Shown here: piece by piece, positions 17,119 through 25,079 of the stretch | Numbering within the stretch: position 1 is the stretch's first letter | How the letters are laid out: every line of letters starts with the position of its first letter | DNA from: JASLQO01 sp002327525 | GTDB lineage: Bacteria; Pseudomonadota; Gammaproteobacteria; Pseudomonadales; Azotimanducaceae | DNA length: 64,000 bases | Direction of reading: 5' to 3' | Assembly: GCA_030744435.1 (NCBI GenBank) | Contig: JASLQO010000013.1 | Location: forward strand, 248,001-312,000 | The notes under the pieces: generated by a model | The model's database searches: none | Told to the model about the DNA's origin: nothing | What the model saw: only the letters and a program-made list of their open reading frames with translations | Position numbers and translations under genes: made by a program

Positions 17119-18389
17119 GCGCGCACGGCCCTGTAGAGATTGATCAGCCCTTCGGCGGTGTCGCGCCAGCTGAAATGGCGCACAATATGTTCACGCCCGG
17201 CACGCCCGAGTGTCTCTTGCCGTTCCGGATGCCGCAGCAGGTCCGCGATGGCCTTGGCCAGGGCCGGGGGATTACCGGCAGGTACGATCACACCTGCATC
17301 ACCCACCACCTCGGGGAGCGCGCCCCCGTCGGTGGAAACGACGGGTACGCCGCAGGCCATCGCTTCACCGGCAGGCAATCCAAAGCCCTCGTATTCCGAA
17401 GGCACCACGGCCACGGTGGCGCGGGCGTACAGCTCGACGATGTCGCAGGTGCTGATGCCGTGCACGAAGTCGATGGCGTCCTCCACGCCGTGCCGCTCGA
17501 TCAAACCGGCGGTCACACCATCCTCCTTGGGGCGTCCAATGAAGGTGAGACGCAGATCGGGGAATGATCGCCGCAGTTGCGCGAAGGCGGGTATCAGATG
17601 CTGCGTGCCTTTTAACGGCTGATCGGCACTTGCCGTGGTGATGAGCTGGCATGGGTTGCGAGCCACGCCTCCCACGGGTGCGAAGGTCTGCGTGTCGATA
17701 CCGTTGTAGATGACGTCGATGCGCTCTTCAGGAATGGCGAAGGCTCTGGCGATGTCGCGTCTGGAGCGCTCGCTGACGGTGACGATGTGTTTGAGACGCT
17801 GTGCCACCTGGATCTGCATGCGCAGAAAGTGATGCCAGCGCCTGATTAGCAGACGGTAGTGCCAGCGTTGTTCGTGGGCGAGCGCGATGTCGCGATCCCA
17901 GGTGATGGGGTGGTGGATCGTCGATACCAGGGGAATGCCGGCTGACTGTAAATCGAGCAGAGCCCAGCACAGACTCTGGTTGTCGTGCACCACGTCATAG
18001 CCCCTCAGCGCTTCCAACAGGTCTCGCTTCAGCCTGCGTCCGAAAGTGTAGGGTTCGGCAAAGCCGCCGGTGATTTTCGACCCCCATTCGATTAGGTCGG
18101 TGGCGGAGCGTAGATGGTGCCGACGCAATGCGGTGAATTGATTGTCCACCGCGAACATATTCAGCCCGGGCAAACGAATGAGGCCGACACGTTCATCGAG
18201 GTCGGGATATGGCTCGCCCGAGATCACATCGACCTCGTGACCAAGATCGACCAGCGCACGCGTCAGATATTTGATGTAGATGCCCTGACCGCCACTGTAC
18301 GGGTTACTGCGATAGCCGAGAAATGCGATCCTCAGGCTTCTGTCTTGTTCCGACAGCGGGTCGATGGCCTCACGAAGTGCGACCGCCAA
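17115..18389 (-). CDS. Glycosyltransferase family 4
   Basis: 424 residues from TTG 18389, with a GGGGGA ribosome site close upstream. GT-B fold retaining glycosyltransferase: N-terminal FLGYRSNPYSGGQGIY acceptor-side loop, HIVTVSERSRRDI linker region and the nucleotide-sugar motif EGFGLPAGEAMACGVPVV (E-x7-E). Transfers a sugar from an NDP donor, probably at the cytoplasmic membrane face. First gene of the coupled operon with the methyltransferase and alpha-barrel protein. Confidence 0.9.
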   Translation of the reverse strand: MAVALREAIDPLSEQDRSLRIAFLGYRSNPYSGGQGIYIKYLTRALVDLGHEVDVISGEPYPDLDERVGLIRLPGLNMFAVDNQFTALRRHHLRSATDLIEWGSKITGGFAEPYTFGRRLKRDLLEALRGYDVVHDNQSLCWALLDLQSAGIPLVSTIHHPITWDRDIALAHEQRWHYRLLIRRWHHFLRMQIQVAQRLKHIVTVSERSRRDIARAFAIPEERIDVIYNGIDTQTFAPVGGVARNPCQLITTASADQPLKGTQHLIPAFAQLRRSFPDLRLTFIGRPKEDGVTAGLIERHGVEDAIDFVHGISTCDIVELYARATVAVVPSEYEGFGLPAGEAMACGVPVVSTDGGALPEVVGDAGVIVPAGNPPALAKAIADLLRHPERQETLGRAGREHIVRHFSWRDTAEGLINLYRAVRA

Positions 18390-18427
18390 AGTGTCCCCCG
18401 GCTTTTCAAACGAAAAAGAGCGGGGAG

Positions 18428-18447
18428 TTTAATGAGACATCATTAAA
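18428..18447. promoter_or_regulatory. Inverted repeat between HD gene and glycosyltransferase operon
   Basis: TTTAATGA and TCATTAAA flank GACA: an eight-base perfect dyad in an AT-rich stretch, 39 bases upstream of the glycosyltransferase start and 17 past the HD gene stop. Could be an operator for the glycan operon or part of a weak terminator. Confidence 0.4.
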
Positions 18448-18463
18448 AAGGGAACCTGAAGAA

Positions 18464-19345
18464 TCAATGGCTGGACCAGGGCTTACCTATAACACCCCTC
18501 GTGGCGTGCAGGTGGTGATTCAGATTGGCAACCCACTGGTGACCTTCCTGCGTCTTGCTCAGAAACTCGAGGCCTTCACCAATGTAGGGCTGGACGTGGC
18601 GGTAGTAGAACGCCGGGAATGCGTCGCGCATTTCACGGGCGTTGCGGTAGCCGAGTCGTTCCGCCTCACCGGTTTCGACAAGTTCTGCATACAGTCGCGC
18701 CAGCTTCTGCAGATACAGCGGGTCCGCCATCTGACCGAGGAGGTCTGCGCTGCGCACCAGTGCACCGAATCCATTGGTACGCTGGTAGAAAGACGCATCG
18801 GGAACCGGGTAGCGTGTCATCTCGATGTGTCGTCCAATCAGATCCACATCCAGAGCCTGTTCGTGCGCAAAGCGTTGTCGCACGAACAGTACCCCGCGAT
18901 CCACGTGGTACGTGGTGAGCGCGGCATCAGTCGCCTCGGGCGGGATATCCACATGGGTGCCGGATGCGTCGATGACATAACGACCGTCTCGATCCCCGTG
19001 CAGCAGGCCGCGCAGATAGCCCGTGTCGTGAAACAGCATGGCGATCACGGCGTGCAACCAGGCGTGGGGTGTGACGTCACCGAGGGCGATCTGTCGCCCC
19101 TTGAGCATGGTCTGGCCCACGTCGGTTACCAGCAGGGTGTGGTTGATGTCGTGGTAAGCGCAATCGCAATTCAGCACGGTCTCCAGCGCCGTGAGAGCCG
19201 CCTGCTCGAACAACTGACCGTAGCCTCGTTCGTGCGTGGGGAAGGCCTCGGTGAAAGCCCCGCGCGAGTGCTCGATGAACACCTCGATTAGTGTGCGGTT
19301 GGAATTGAACATGGCGGCAGTGTATTGCAGCTTCGTTTTGCGCAT
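18464..19345 (-). CDS. HD-domain metal-dependent phosphohydrolase
   Basis: 293 residues. HD-superfamily metal site: YHDINHT (about residues 64-70), the H-D pair in MLFHDTGY, and later RSADLLGQM with a conserved Asp. Family members hydrolyse phosphomonoesters or cyclic nucleotides, but no GYP signature (HHER) is present, so cyclic-di-GMP cleavage is not indicated. Divergent from metR, sharing a 152-base intergenic region. Substrate unknown. Confidence 0.78.
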   Translation of the reverse strand: MRKTKLQYTAAMFNSNRTLIEVFIEHSRGAFTEAFPTHERGYGQLFEQAALTALETVLNCDCAYHDINHTLLVTDVGQTMLKGRQIALGDVTPHAWLHAVIAMLFHDTGYLRGLLHGDRDGRYVIDASGTHVDIPPEATDAALTTYHVDRGVLFVRQRFAHEQALDVDLIGRHIEMTRYPVPDASFYQRTNGFGALVRSADLLGQMADPLYLQKLARLYAELVETGEAERLGYRNAREMRDAFPAFYYRHVQPYIGEGLEFLSKTQEGHQWVANLNHHLHATRGVIGKPWSSH

Positions 19346-19434
19346 CGTGTACTGGTGCTCAAATCCCTAGGTGCAATGCAGGATTCAGGGTTGTAAGCCC
19401 CTGGTGGTTGGGCGTTGCGTGGTCGCGTTAGGGG

Positions 19435-19464
19435 TTGCAACTGGGGTTTCACTATGAATATAGT
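19435..19464 (+). promoter_or_regulatory. Putative sigma-70 promoter of metR
   Basis: TTGCAA (19435-19440) and TATAGT (19459-19464) are separated by 18 bases, about 33 bases before the metR ATG at 19498. The -10 box lies in the dyad at 19450-19465. Confidence 0.45.
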
Positions 19465-19465
19465 G
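19450..19465. promoter_or_regulatory. Dyad operator candidate over metR -10 box
   Basis: CACTAT-GAAT-ATAGTG is a perfect six-base inverted repeat. It overlaps the likely -10 hexamer, the position expected for LysR-type autorepression. It is not a match to the E. coli MetR consensus TGAA-N5-TTCA. Confidence 0.45.
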
Positions 19466-19497
19466 CAAGAATAGAAGTTTTTGTTTGAGTACGATTC

Positions 19498-20424
19498 ATG
19501 TCTCATATAGAACTCCGACACCTTCGCACGCTGGTGGCGCTTCGTGATACAGGAAGCCTTGTTGAGGCCGCAGAACGCGTGTTTCTCACTCAGTCGGCCC
19601 TGTCTCATCAAATAAAGGACCTGGAGACAAGGGTGGGCTGTGCGCTGTTCATCCGCAAGACCCGGCCGGCGCGCTTCACGAGTGCCGGCAGGCGCTTGCT
19701 GAAACTGGCCGACGAGGTGCTGCCGCTGGTGCACGGGTGCGAACAGGACATCGATCGCCTGGCCGGTGGTGAATCCGGCCGTATCTACATGGCCATCGAG
19801 TGCCATAGCTGTTTCGAGTGGCTTCTACCGGCCATTAACCTGTATCGGGAATCATGGCCGGATGTGGAACTGGATGTGGCGAGCGGATTTCATTTTGCGC
19901 CGTTGCCGGCGTTGGCTCGCGGTGATCTGGACCTGGTCGTGACAGCCGATCCGGTCGAAGATCTCGGACTTGAGTATCTGTCGCTGTTCAGCTACGAGGC
20001 ACAACTGGCGGTACCGAAGGATCACGCGCTCGCGTTGAAGGAATGGGTAGAGCCGTGTGATCTTCAGGAAGAAGTGCTGATCACCTACCCGGTAGATCGC
20101 GCGCGGCTCGATGTGTTCACCAGCTTTCTCGATCCTGCCGGTGTTGAGCCGAAGAGGGTGCGTCAGGCGGAGCTGACCACCATGATGATCCAGCTCGTCG
20201 CCAGCGGCCGGGGCGTTGTGTGTCTACCAAACTGGGCGCTACACGAGTACCTTCAACGTGACTTCGTGGCCGTGACATCGCTCGGCGAGGAGGGAGTGTG
20301 GCCCACGCTATACGCGGCGGTACGCTCCGATCAGGCCCAAGCGGCGTTCATTCAGGGGTTCCTGCAGACCGCCAAGGAATCCTGCTTCGCCAATCTGGTG
20401 GGCATCGTCACGGCGGATTTGTAG
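19498..20424 (+). CDS. metR: LysR-family regulator MetR
   Basis: 308 residues from ATG 19498. N-terminal winged helix (LRHLRTLVALRDTGSLVEAA ... TQSALSHQIKDLE) and a substrate-binding-like effector domain. The lines IECHSCFEWLLPA, LITYPVDRARLDVF and VWPTLYAAVR match my memory of E. coli MetR closely, more than a generic LysR protein. MetR activates metE/metH and related genes with homocysteine as coeffector. No met gene is adjacent; the neighbours are an HD hydrolase (divergent) and a membrane operon (downstream, same strand). Confidence 0.9.
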   Translation: MSHIELRHLRTLVALRDTGSLVEAAERVFLTQSALSHQIKDLETRVGCALFIRKTRPARFTSAGRRLLKLADEVLPLVHGCEQDIDRLAGGESGRIYMAIECHSCFEWLLPAINLYRESWPDVELDVASGFHFAPLPALARGDLDLVVTADPVEDLGLEYLSLFSYEAQLAVPKDHALALKEWVEPCDLQEEVLITYPVDRARLDVFTSFLDPAGVEPKRVRQAELTTMMIQLVASGRGVVCLPNWALHEYLQRDFVAVTSLGEEGVWPTLYAAVRSDQAQAAFIQGFLQTAKESCFANLVGIVTADL

Positions 20425-20480
20425 TCACAACAAGGCACCAAAGCGAGAGATCCTTGCCGAAGGAATCGCGAATATGCTAT

Positions 20481-20494
20481 TTGACTTAGATCAA
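20481..20494 (+). promoter_or_regulatory. FNR/Dnr-type binding site
   Basis: TTGACTTAGATCAA fits the CRP/FNR-family consensus TTGAT-N4-ATCAA with one change (C for T), as often seen in Anr/Dnr boxes. Its centre, 20487.5, is 41.5 bases upstream of the start point implied by the GATACT -10 box, the classic class II activation position. Confidence 0.6.
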
Positions 20495-20516
20495 GTTCAG
20501 ATTGTCTGACCTCCCC

Positions 20517-20522
20517 GATACT
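20517..20522 (+). promoter_or_regulatory. -10 box of FNR-type promoter
   Basis: GATACT at 20517-20522 predicts transcription from about 20529, 28 bases before ATG 20557. No good -35 hexamer is seen, as expected when an FNR-class activator covers that position. Confidence 0.5.
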
Positions 20523-20556
20523 CGATCGATACTTGCGTGATGGGGGGCATGAACAG

Positions 20557-21144
20557 ATGATGGAATTGCTACAGGCGCTGGAAGCCAGCGGTTTTTCCAT
20601 GTGGGTGAAAGAATCGTCGACGGCCTATGTCGCCGTGCTCGCTTTTCACACCGTGGGTCTTGCGTTTCTCGTCGGCATTAGCGGTGCCATCGCTCTGCGA
20701 ATCTTGGGTGGTGCGCGCAGTATGCCACTCGAACCCATGGAGGACTTCTTACCGCTCATGTACGCGGGGCTGTGTATCAACGCGGTGACCGGGCTGGTGC
20801 TGATCTGCCTGTACCCGACCAACTACTTCACGGAACCGACCATCTATATAAAACTAGCGGCGGTGGTGGTGGCGATGGTACTGATGCAGAAAGTGCGCGG
20901 CATCGCATTCGGTGCAGACGCATCAATCGGTACCCCGGATGGACTCAAGCGCGCGCGGACACTATCCATCGTGATGCTCATCGCCTGGCTCATCGCCACA
21001 GTGGCGGGGCGTGTTACGGCCTACACGATGCCAACCAAACTGCAGACGGCAGGCGCGGTAATCGTATTCCTCGTGCTTGCTCTGCTGGTGGGGTACGGGC
21101 TCGGAAAGAGCCTCGGTTGGTTCGAATCCGAGTCGAAAACCTGA
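20557..21144 (+). CDS. Integral membrane protein (DUF6644-like), first paralogue
   Basis: 195 residues from ATG 20557 (ATG 20560 and TTG 20533 are alternatives). About five hydrophobic helices; the first contains a histidine (AFHTVGLAFLVGI), followed by the basic ALRILGGARSMPLEPM loop. The same layout, with His in helix one and a D/A-LR-LLG loop, recurs in the next gene, so the two are paralogues. The family resembles uncharacterised DUF6644-type proteins, by recollection only. Intramembrane His residues could bind haem, but that is inference. Lies just behind an FNR-type box, suggesting control by oxygen or nitrogen oxides. Confidence 0.78.
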   Translation: MMELLQALEASGFSMWVKESSTAYVAVLAFHTVGLAFLVGISGAIALRILGGARSMPLEPMEDFLPLMYAGLCINAVTGLVLICLYPTNYFTEPTIYIKLAAVVVAMVLMQKVRGIAFGADASIGTPDGLKRARTLSIVMLIAWLIATVAGRVTAYTMPTKLQTAGAVIVFLVLALLVGYGLGKSLGWFESESKT

Positions 21145-21168
21145 GGATACAAACAGGAGAGCCGAAAG

Positions 21169-21678
21169 ATGTTTGACCTGCCAGAGACATTTCTGCAGCT
21201 CACTTTTGTAGAGGAGTTCATAGGTGCCTTCCGTTGGGTGTGGCCGCTCAGCGAAGTGCTGCACTTCCTCGGTCTGATTCTGCTCGTCGGGATCATCACG
21301 GTCTATGACCTGCGTCTGCTGGGTGTCGCCAAGCGCATGCCGGTCGCGCCTATGAACAAACTGCTGCCCTGGGCGGTGCTCGGTTTCTGTCTGTGCGTAT
21401 TTACGGGATTGTTGTTCGTGACGGGGTTGTGGGCCAACGTGAAGACACATCCGCTGGAAGCCCTCCAATACGATCACTTCCTACAGCTAAAGCTGGCGTT
21501 CATCCTGCTGGCGGGGATCAATCTGCTGGTGCTGTATCAGACCGATCTGGGGAAACAGGCCGAAGCGCTCGGGCCGGGTGACGACGCACCGCCACCGGTG
21601 AAGATCGTGGGCGCCGCCTCGCTGGTGCTGTGGATCGGAGTGGTGTACTGGGGCCGGCTTATTCCGTGGGGGCTTTAG
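21169..21678 (+). CDS. Integral membrane protein (DUF6644-like), second paralogue
   Basis: 169 residues from ATG 21169 with AGGAG about nine bases upstream, 24 bases after the first paralogue. About four to five helices; helix one carries His (LHFLGLILLVGI) and is followed by VYDLRLLGVAKRMPVAPM, aligned with the same region of the preceding protein. Matching CVFTGLLF and AVTGLVLI segments confirm homology. The pair may form a heterodimer in the inner membrane. Function unknown. Confidence 0.78.
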   Translation: MFDLPETFLQLTFVEEFIGAFRWVWPLSEVLHFLGLILLVGIITVYDLRLLGVAKRMPVAPMNKLLPWAVLGFCLCVFTGLLFVTGLWANVKTHPLEALQYDHFLQLKLAFILLAGINLLVLYQTDLGKQAEALGPGDDAPPPVKIVGAASLVLWIGVVYWGRLIPWGL

Positions 21679-21681
21679 GCG

Positions 21682-21786
21682 ATGAGTGAGGACAACGATA
21701 TGTCGAAATCCTGGCGCACGGTGACAATTCTGCTCGTCTGCACCTCGGCGATATTGGTAATCGCCACTTCCTTCATGATGTATTGA
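21682..21786 (+). CDS. Small single-helix membrane protein, 34 residues
   Basis: ATG 21682 starts three bases after the stop of the second paralogue and runs 34 codons to TGA 21784. The protein is a short polar head (MSEDNDMSKSWR) and one hydrophobic helix (VTILLVCTSAILVIATSFMM), the form of a small membrane-protein subunit. Its tight position as third gene of the operon argues for expression and for a partnership with the two paralogues. No family recognised. Confidence 0.6.
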   Translation: MSEDNDMSKSWRTVTILLVCTSAILVIATSFMMY

Positions 21787-21841
21787 GGAGGCTGGCAGTG
21801 TCGTCTGCGGGCGGCGGTAAGCTGTCCCCTCTCTACGACAC

Positions 21842-22411
21842 TCAGGGAACCAGAGTGCGCTCGTGCCACCGGCCGTCGTTGAGATGCCATGCACGGCGAT
21901 CATGAATGCCATTTTCCTGGGCGAGATCGAGGCGATCAATCTGGCGAGGTTCGAGGTACACTCCGCGAGCCGTTTCCGGCGCCCTGAGTGGGTCAGGCAG
22001 CGACACCGCCATCGCCCCCTTCACTAGTGCCTCACGATTTTCGATGAGCGAACTCTGAGCGTGCTGCGGATAAAACCAGTCCATGCGTTGCGGCATGGGT
22101 GGACGCAGTAACCAGCTCTCACGCACGATCGCTTCTGGGATTTCTTCGGTTTCACAGTGCAGCCGGTATTGCACGTTGGGGTTGGCGTAAAACATCGAAA
22201 TCGCCACTTCCCCTGCGCGGATCTGTTGCCACTTGGGGCTCGTGCTGTTGACGAACACGCCGAGGCGCCCAGCCAGCTCGCGTAGGACGAGTGTTCGCAC
22301 CTGTGGCCTCCCGTTGGCGTCTATGCTGGCGAGCGCGCAGAGGTTGGCCCACGGATCGTCGGCCTCGCGTGCGCGTGCGCGATCCTCGAACAGGAGTTCG
22401 AGCGGATCCAT
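21842..22411 (-). CDS. pdxH: Pyridoxamine 5'-phosphate oxidase
   Basis: 189 residues; ATG overlaps the stop of the MBL hydrolase by one base. FMN-binding split-barrel enzyme that oxidises PNP/PMP to pyridoxal phosphate. Visible signatures: PQVRTLVLRE, FVNSTSPKWQQI, QYRLHCETEEIP and the C-terminal RRAWHL...WHERTLVP tail. Somewhat shorter than E. coli PdxH (about 218), mainly at the N-terminus, and some FMN-contact positions differ, so a PdxH-like flavoprotein of related function is possible. Confidence 0.75.
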   Translation of the reverse strand: MDPLELLFEDRARAREADDPWANLCALASIDANGRPQVRTLVLRELAGRLGVFVNSTSPKWQQIRAGEVAISMFYANPNVQYRLHCETEEIPEAIVRESWLLRPPMPQRMDWFYPQHAQSSLIENREALVKGAMAVSLPDPLRAPETARGVYLEPRQIDRLDLAQENGIHDRRAWHLNDGRWHERTLVP

Positions 22412-23286
22412 CAGTTTCGAACGCTGGATGCCGCGGTGTGGTCGGCGTGTAGTATGCGAATCCAGCGTTCCTCGTTGATGAATCCGCTACCCCAGTCTTC
22501 CAGATCGCCTGCGAGGCCCTGGGCTACGATATCGTCCACGTTCTGACCGGCATCTAGCGCGCGTGTGACCTGCGCCGCGGTGGCCTTAATGACGCCGAGA
22601 TTTTCACGCAGATCTTCCGCGTCTGCGAGCGGTCCGTGACCGGGAATGATCTTCACGTCCGCGGGGACCATATCCAGCACCGTCTGCAGATTGGCCGTGA
22701 AACCTGTCACGCTGCCACCGCCCTGGAGATCTATATAGGGGAAGCGGCCGTTGAAGAAATGATCACCCAGGTGGATGACATTGGCGTTGCGAAACCAGGC
22801 CACACTGTCCCCGTCCGTATGTCCATGCGGCAGATGGATGACGTCGATTTCATCGTCGTTGTAGTGCACACGGACACGGTCGTGGTACGTCACGACGGGT
22901 AGGGCGGCGCGATCACCACCATCGCCGCCGAGCAGCCGGGTTCGTACGTTGTCGTGCGCGATGATCGTTCCTGCTGTGCCGAAGAAGGCGTTGCTGCCCG
23001 TGTGATCACCGTGGTAGTGCGTATTGAGCACGATTTTCGGCCTTGCACCGCCTATCTCGACTATGGTGCTCAGAATGCGTTCAGCGAGCGGTGCGTACTG
23101 GTCGTCGATAATCAAGGTTCCGTCGTCACCGATGGAGACACCGATGTTCCCTCCGGCGCCGGTGAGCATGTACACGCTGCCGCTGACGCGCTGGGCCTGT
23201 ACCTCGATGCCGGCAAAACGGTCTTCGGCCGAGTGGGTGAAAGCTGGCAGGAGCAATGTGATGACAGTCGCTATGGGCTTGAGCAT
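22411..23286 (-). CDS. Exported MBL-fold metallo-hydrolase
   Basis: 291 residues from ATG 23286, backed by GGAGG four to five bases away; the longer frame to 23379 has no support. A signal peptide (MLKPIATVITLLLPAFTHSA) implies periplasmic location. Metallo-beta-lactamase fold zinc site: THYHGDHTG (HxHxDH), later HGHTDGDS, LGDHFF and IPGHGP. Resembles the SoxH/quinoprotein-relay MBL group rather than true beta-lactamases. It follows the coiled-coil membrane gene by 16 bases and precedes pdxH. Substrate unknown. Confidence 0.85.
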   Translation of the reverse strand: MLKPIATVITLLLPAFTHSAEDRFAGIEVQAQRVSGSVYMLTGAGGNIGVSIGDDGTLIIDDQYAPLAERILSTIVEIGGARPKIVLNTHYHGDHTGSNAFFGTAGTIIAHDNVRTRLLGGDGGDRAALPVVTYHDRVRVHYNDDEIDVIHLPHGHTDGDSVAWFRNANVIHLGDHFFNGRFPYIDLQGGGSVTGFTANLQTVLDMVPADVKIIPGHGPLADAEDLRENLGVIKATAAQVTRALDAGQNVDDIVAQGLAGDLEDWGSGFINEERWIRILHADHTAASSVRN

Positions 23287-23302
23287 GGGGCCTCCTTCGT
23301 TC

Positions 23303-24001
23303 TCAGAAAGTGAAAGATGTGCCGGTGATGTTCTCGTCGGCGAGCTTCGGTGGAGCATTGTCCTGATGGCGTTTCGCAATGCGGTAGATGAGACCGTGAC
23401 CGCTGGTCATCAGCGCGTCGTGGATCATCTGTTCGCTATCCACTTCGCTCGCACGTCTCAGCAGGCGCTCGAACGTGGCGATGAAGTTGTTAGTATGCCT
23501 TGCGCGAACGGTAGGTCCGTAAAATAGCGCAAGCTGTTCCGCTGCATCACCCAACTGCAGATGTGCCTCCAGCAGACGGCGGGAGAATATCTCGGGGTCG
23601 CTGGCTGACATTTGCGTGAACAGGCGGCTGATGTCGATGTCGCTGACTTTCTGATTCCCAGAGGCGTCGTGGCTTGAGAGGTACAGAAATACTGCAATGG
23701 TGCCGAGCTGGCTACTCAGCGTGTTGGTGATCTGCAGGAATGCTTGCTGACGAGCGTGTGGCTCCGATGCCGCCATTTGCTCGGATTGGATGACGGCCTG
23801 TTCGGCACTGCGCCGTATCTCCTGTGCCTGTTCACGCAGCGCCTGGGTGTTCTGCTCAAGTTCCTTCTGTTGTGCGAAGTAGCCGATCACCAGCCATAGA
23901 AACGCTAATGGTGCGAAGGTGCGTTCCAGAAAACTTCCCAGCTTTTCGGCGGGCAGACTACCGAAGTTCCCCCAGCCGATAGTGTCACAGATATACGTCA
24001 C
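23303..24001 (-). CDS. Membrane-anchored coiled-coil protein of unknown function
   Basis: 232 residues from GTG 24001. A hydrophobic segment (about residues 28-42, FAPLAFLWLVIGYF) is followed by a Gln/Glu/Ala-rich coiled coil (about 44-85, QQKELEQNTQALREQ) and a helical C-terminal domain. The frame remains open for 35 further codons upstream to an ATT at 24106, encoding sensible sequence (WRIWPELDITFAWLAL) that would add a second hydrophobic stretch. That ATT sits one base inside the stop of the preceding gene, with AAAGGAG in front. So the true start may be the rare AUU. No family recognised. Confidence 0.6.
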   Translation of the reverse strand: MTYICDTIGWGNFGSLPAEKLGSFLERTFAPLAFLWLVIGYFAQQKELEQNTQALREQAQEIRRSAEQAVIQSEQMAASEPHARQQAFLQITNTLSSQLGTIAVFLYLSSHDASGNQKVSDIDISRLFTQMSASDPEIFSRRLLEAHLQLGDAAEQLALFYGPTVRARHTNNFIATFERLLRRASEVDSEQMIHDALMTSGHGLIYRIAKRHQDNAPPKLADENITGTSFTF

Positions 24002-24101
24002 ACCCAGCGCAAGCCAGGCGAAGGTGATATCGAGCTCCGGCCAGATACGCCAATCCGCAGCTCGCTGATAGCCGGTGAAGTGGTGTTTTACCGGTTGCGA
24101 A

Positions 24102-24266
24102 CTAATCGTCGTCGCTCTCCTTTACATCTTCCGGCAGCTTGCGACGGATTTCGGCCACGTCGCGCTGGATTTCGCTGAGACGGAATACGAGATCGGGTAA
24201 CTGATCGGTTATACGCCAGAGCAGGTAGGTAGCGCCGAGCAGAACCAGAAAAGACAAGAATCCCAT
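24102..24266 (-). CDS. Small membrane protein, 54 residues
   Basis: ATG 24266 has GGAGA about nine bases upstream and begins directly with a hydrophobic helix (MGFLSFLVLLGATYLLWRI). A charged helical tail follows (EIQRDVAEIRRKL, then acidic DVKESDDD). An upstream ATG at 24314 would add 16 polar residues ahead of the helix and is less likely. The stop overlaps the possible ATT start of the coiled-coil gene, so the two probably form a coupled membrane pair. Function unknown. Confidence 0.6.
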   Translation of the reverse strand: MGFLSFLVLLGATYLLWRITDQLPDLVFRLSEIQRDVAEIRRKLPEDVKESDDD

Positions 24267-24353
24267 GCAGTGTTTCTCCCAGGTGAGGTTGTTGGTAGGT
24301 ATACCCTGTGGCAAGGGGTGAGTCTAGCGCGCCGAATGCCGTGCTGTATTCCA

Positions 24354-25028
24354 TCAGTCGAGCGAGCCGATGATGGATTTGCGTTGTGAGATTTCGATCC
24401 AGTTGCCATCCGGGTCGCGTACGAAACTGATGTGTGCGATATCGCCCAGTTTCACCGGTGCCATACCCTCCCGGCCGCCTTTCGCGAGAATATCGGCGTG
24501 GGTGCGCTTCACGTCAAAAACCTGCATGGTGATGTAGCGGTATCCTGGGGCACGCTGTTCCGGGTCGAGGTTCACATCACTTTCACTCAGGCTGATCTGA
24601 GATACTCCCACTTCGAAGAGTGCGGGTTCTGCTTCCGGCAGACTCAGGACATCTCCGTAGAAAGCACGATGTCGTTCGACGCTGGCCACGCAGAGATCAA
24701 GGCGTAGCTGGGTAATACCGTCAGTACCGGTGGGCACGAACCGCGCGGCATTACCATCCGGATCGCTGCTTTCGGTGGCTGTGCCGAGTTCGTCACAGGC
24801 GATGGTGAGTTGGCGGTAGCCAGCGGCGGGTGAAGGTGCGAGACGGTGACGAGTGTGATTCACTTTCAGTACACTGTCGCCGATGCTGTGTCGGTACTGG
24901 CGCAGACCATCGCCGACAGGCAACATCTCGGTGTAGGGAAGTTGCGCTTCGGTTTGCCAGAATTCGAGCATGGGTTCGAGGTTGTTCGTATACAACCCCA
25001 CATCGAGGGCGGGTTTGGCGAGTTGCAC
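24354..25028 (-). CDS. VOC-superfamily protein (glyoxalase/dioxygenase fold)
   Basis: 224 residues from GTG 25028. Two vicinal-oxygen-chelate modules: KPALDVGLYTNNLEPMLEFW at the start and RLDLCVASVERHRAFYGDVL in the second half, ending with FVRDPDGNWIEI, a typical metal-ligand Glu motif. Members include glyoxalases, ring-cleavage dioxygenases and epimerases. First gene of an operon leading to pdxH and divergent (51 bases) from the rRNA methyltransferase. Exact activity unknown. Confidence 0.78.
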   Translation of the reverse strand: MQLAKPALDVGLYTNNLEPMLEFWQTEAQLPYTEMLPVGDGLRQYRHSIGDSVLKVNHTRHRLAPSPAAGYRQLTIACDELGTATESSDPDGNAARFVPTGTDGITQLRLDLCVASVERHRAFYGDVLSLPEAEPALFEVGVSQISLSESDVNLDPEQRAPGYRYITMQVFDVKRTHADILAKGGREGMAPVKLGDIAHISFVRDPDGNWIEISQRKSIIGSLD

Positions 25029-25079
25029 AAGCGGTTCCGTTTGTCGGGAGAAATAAAAGAAAAGCGCAAGTATCGCAGC

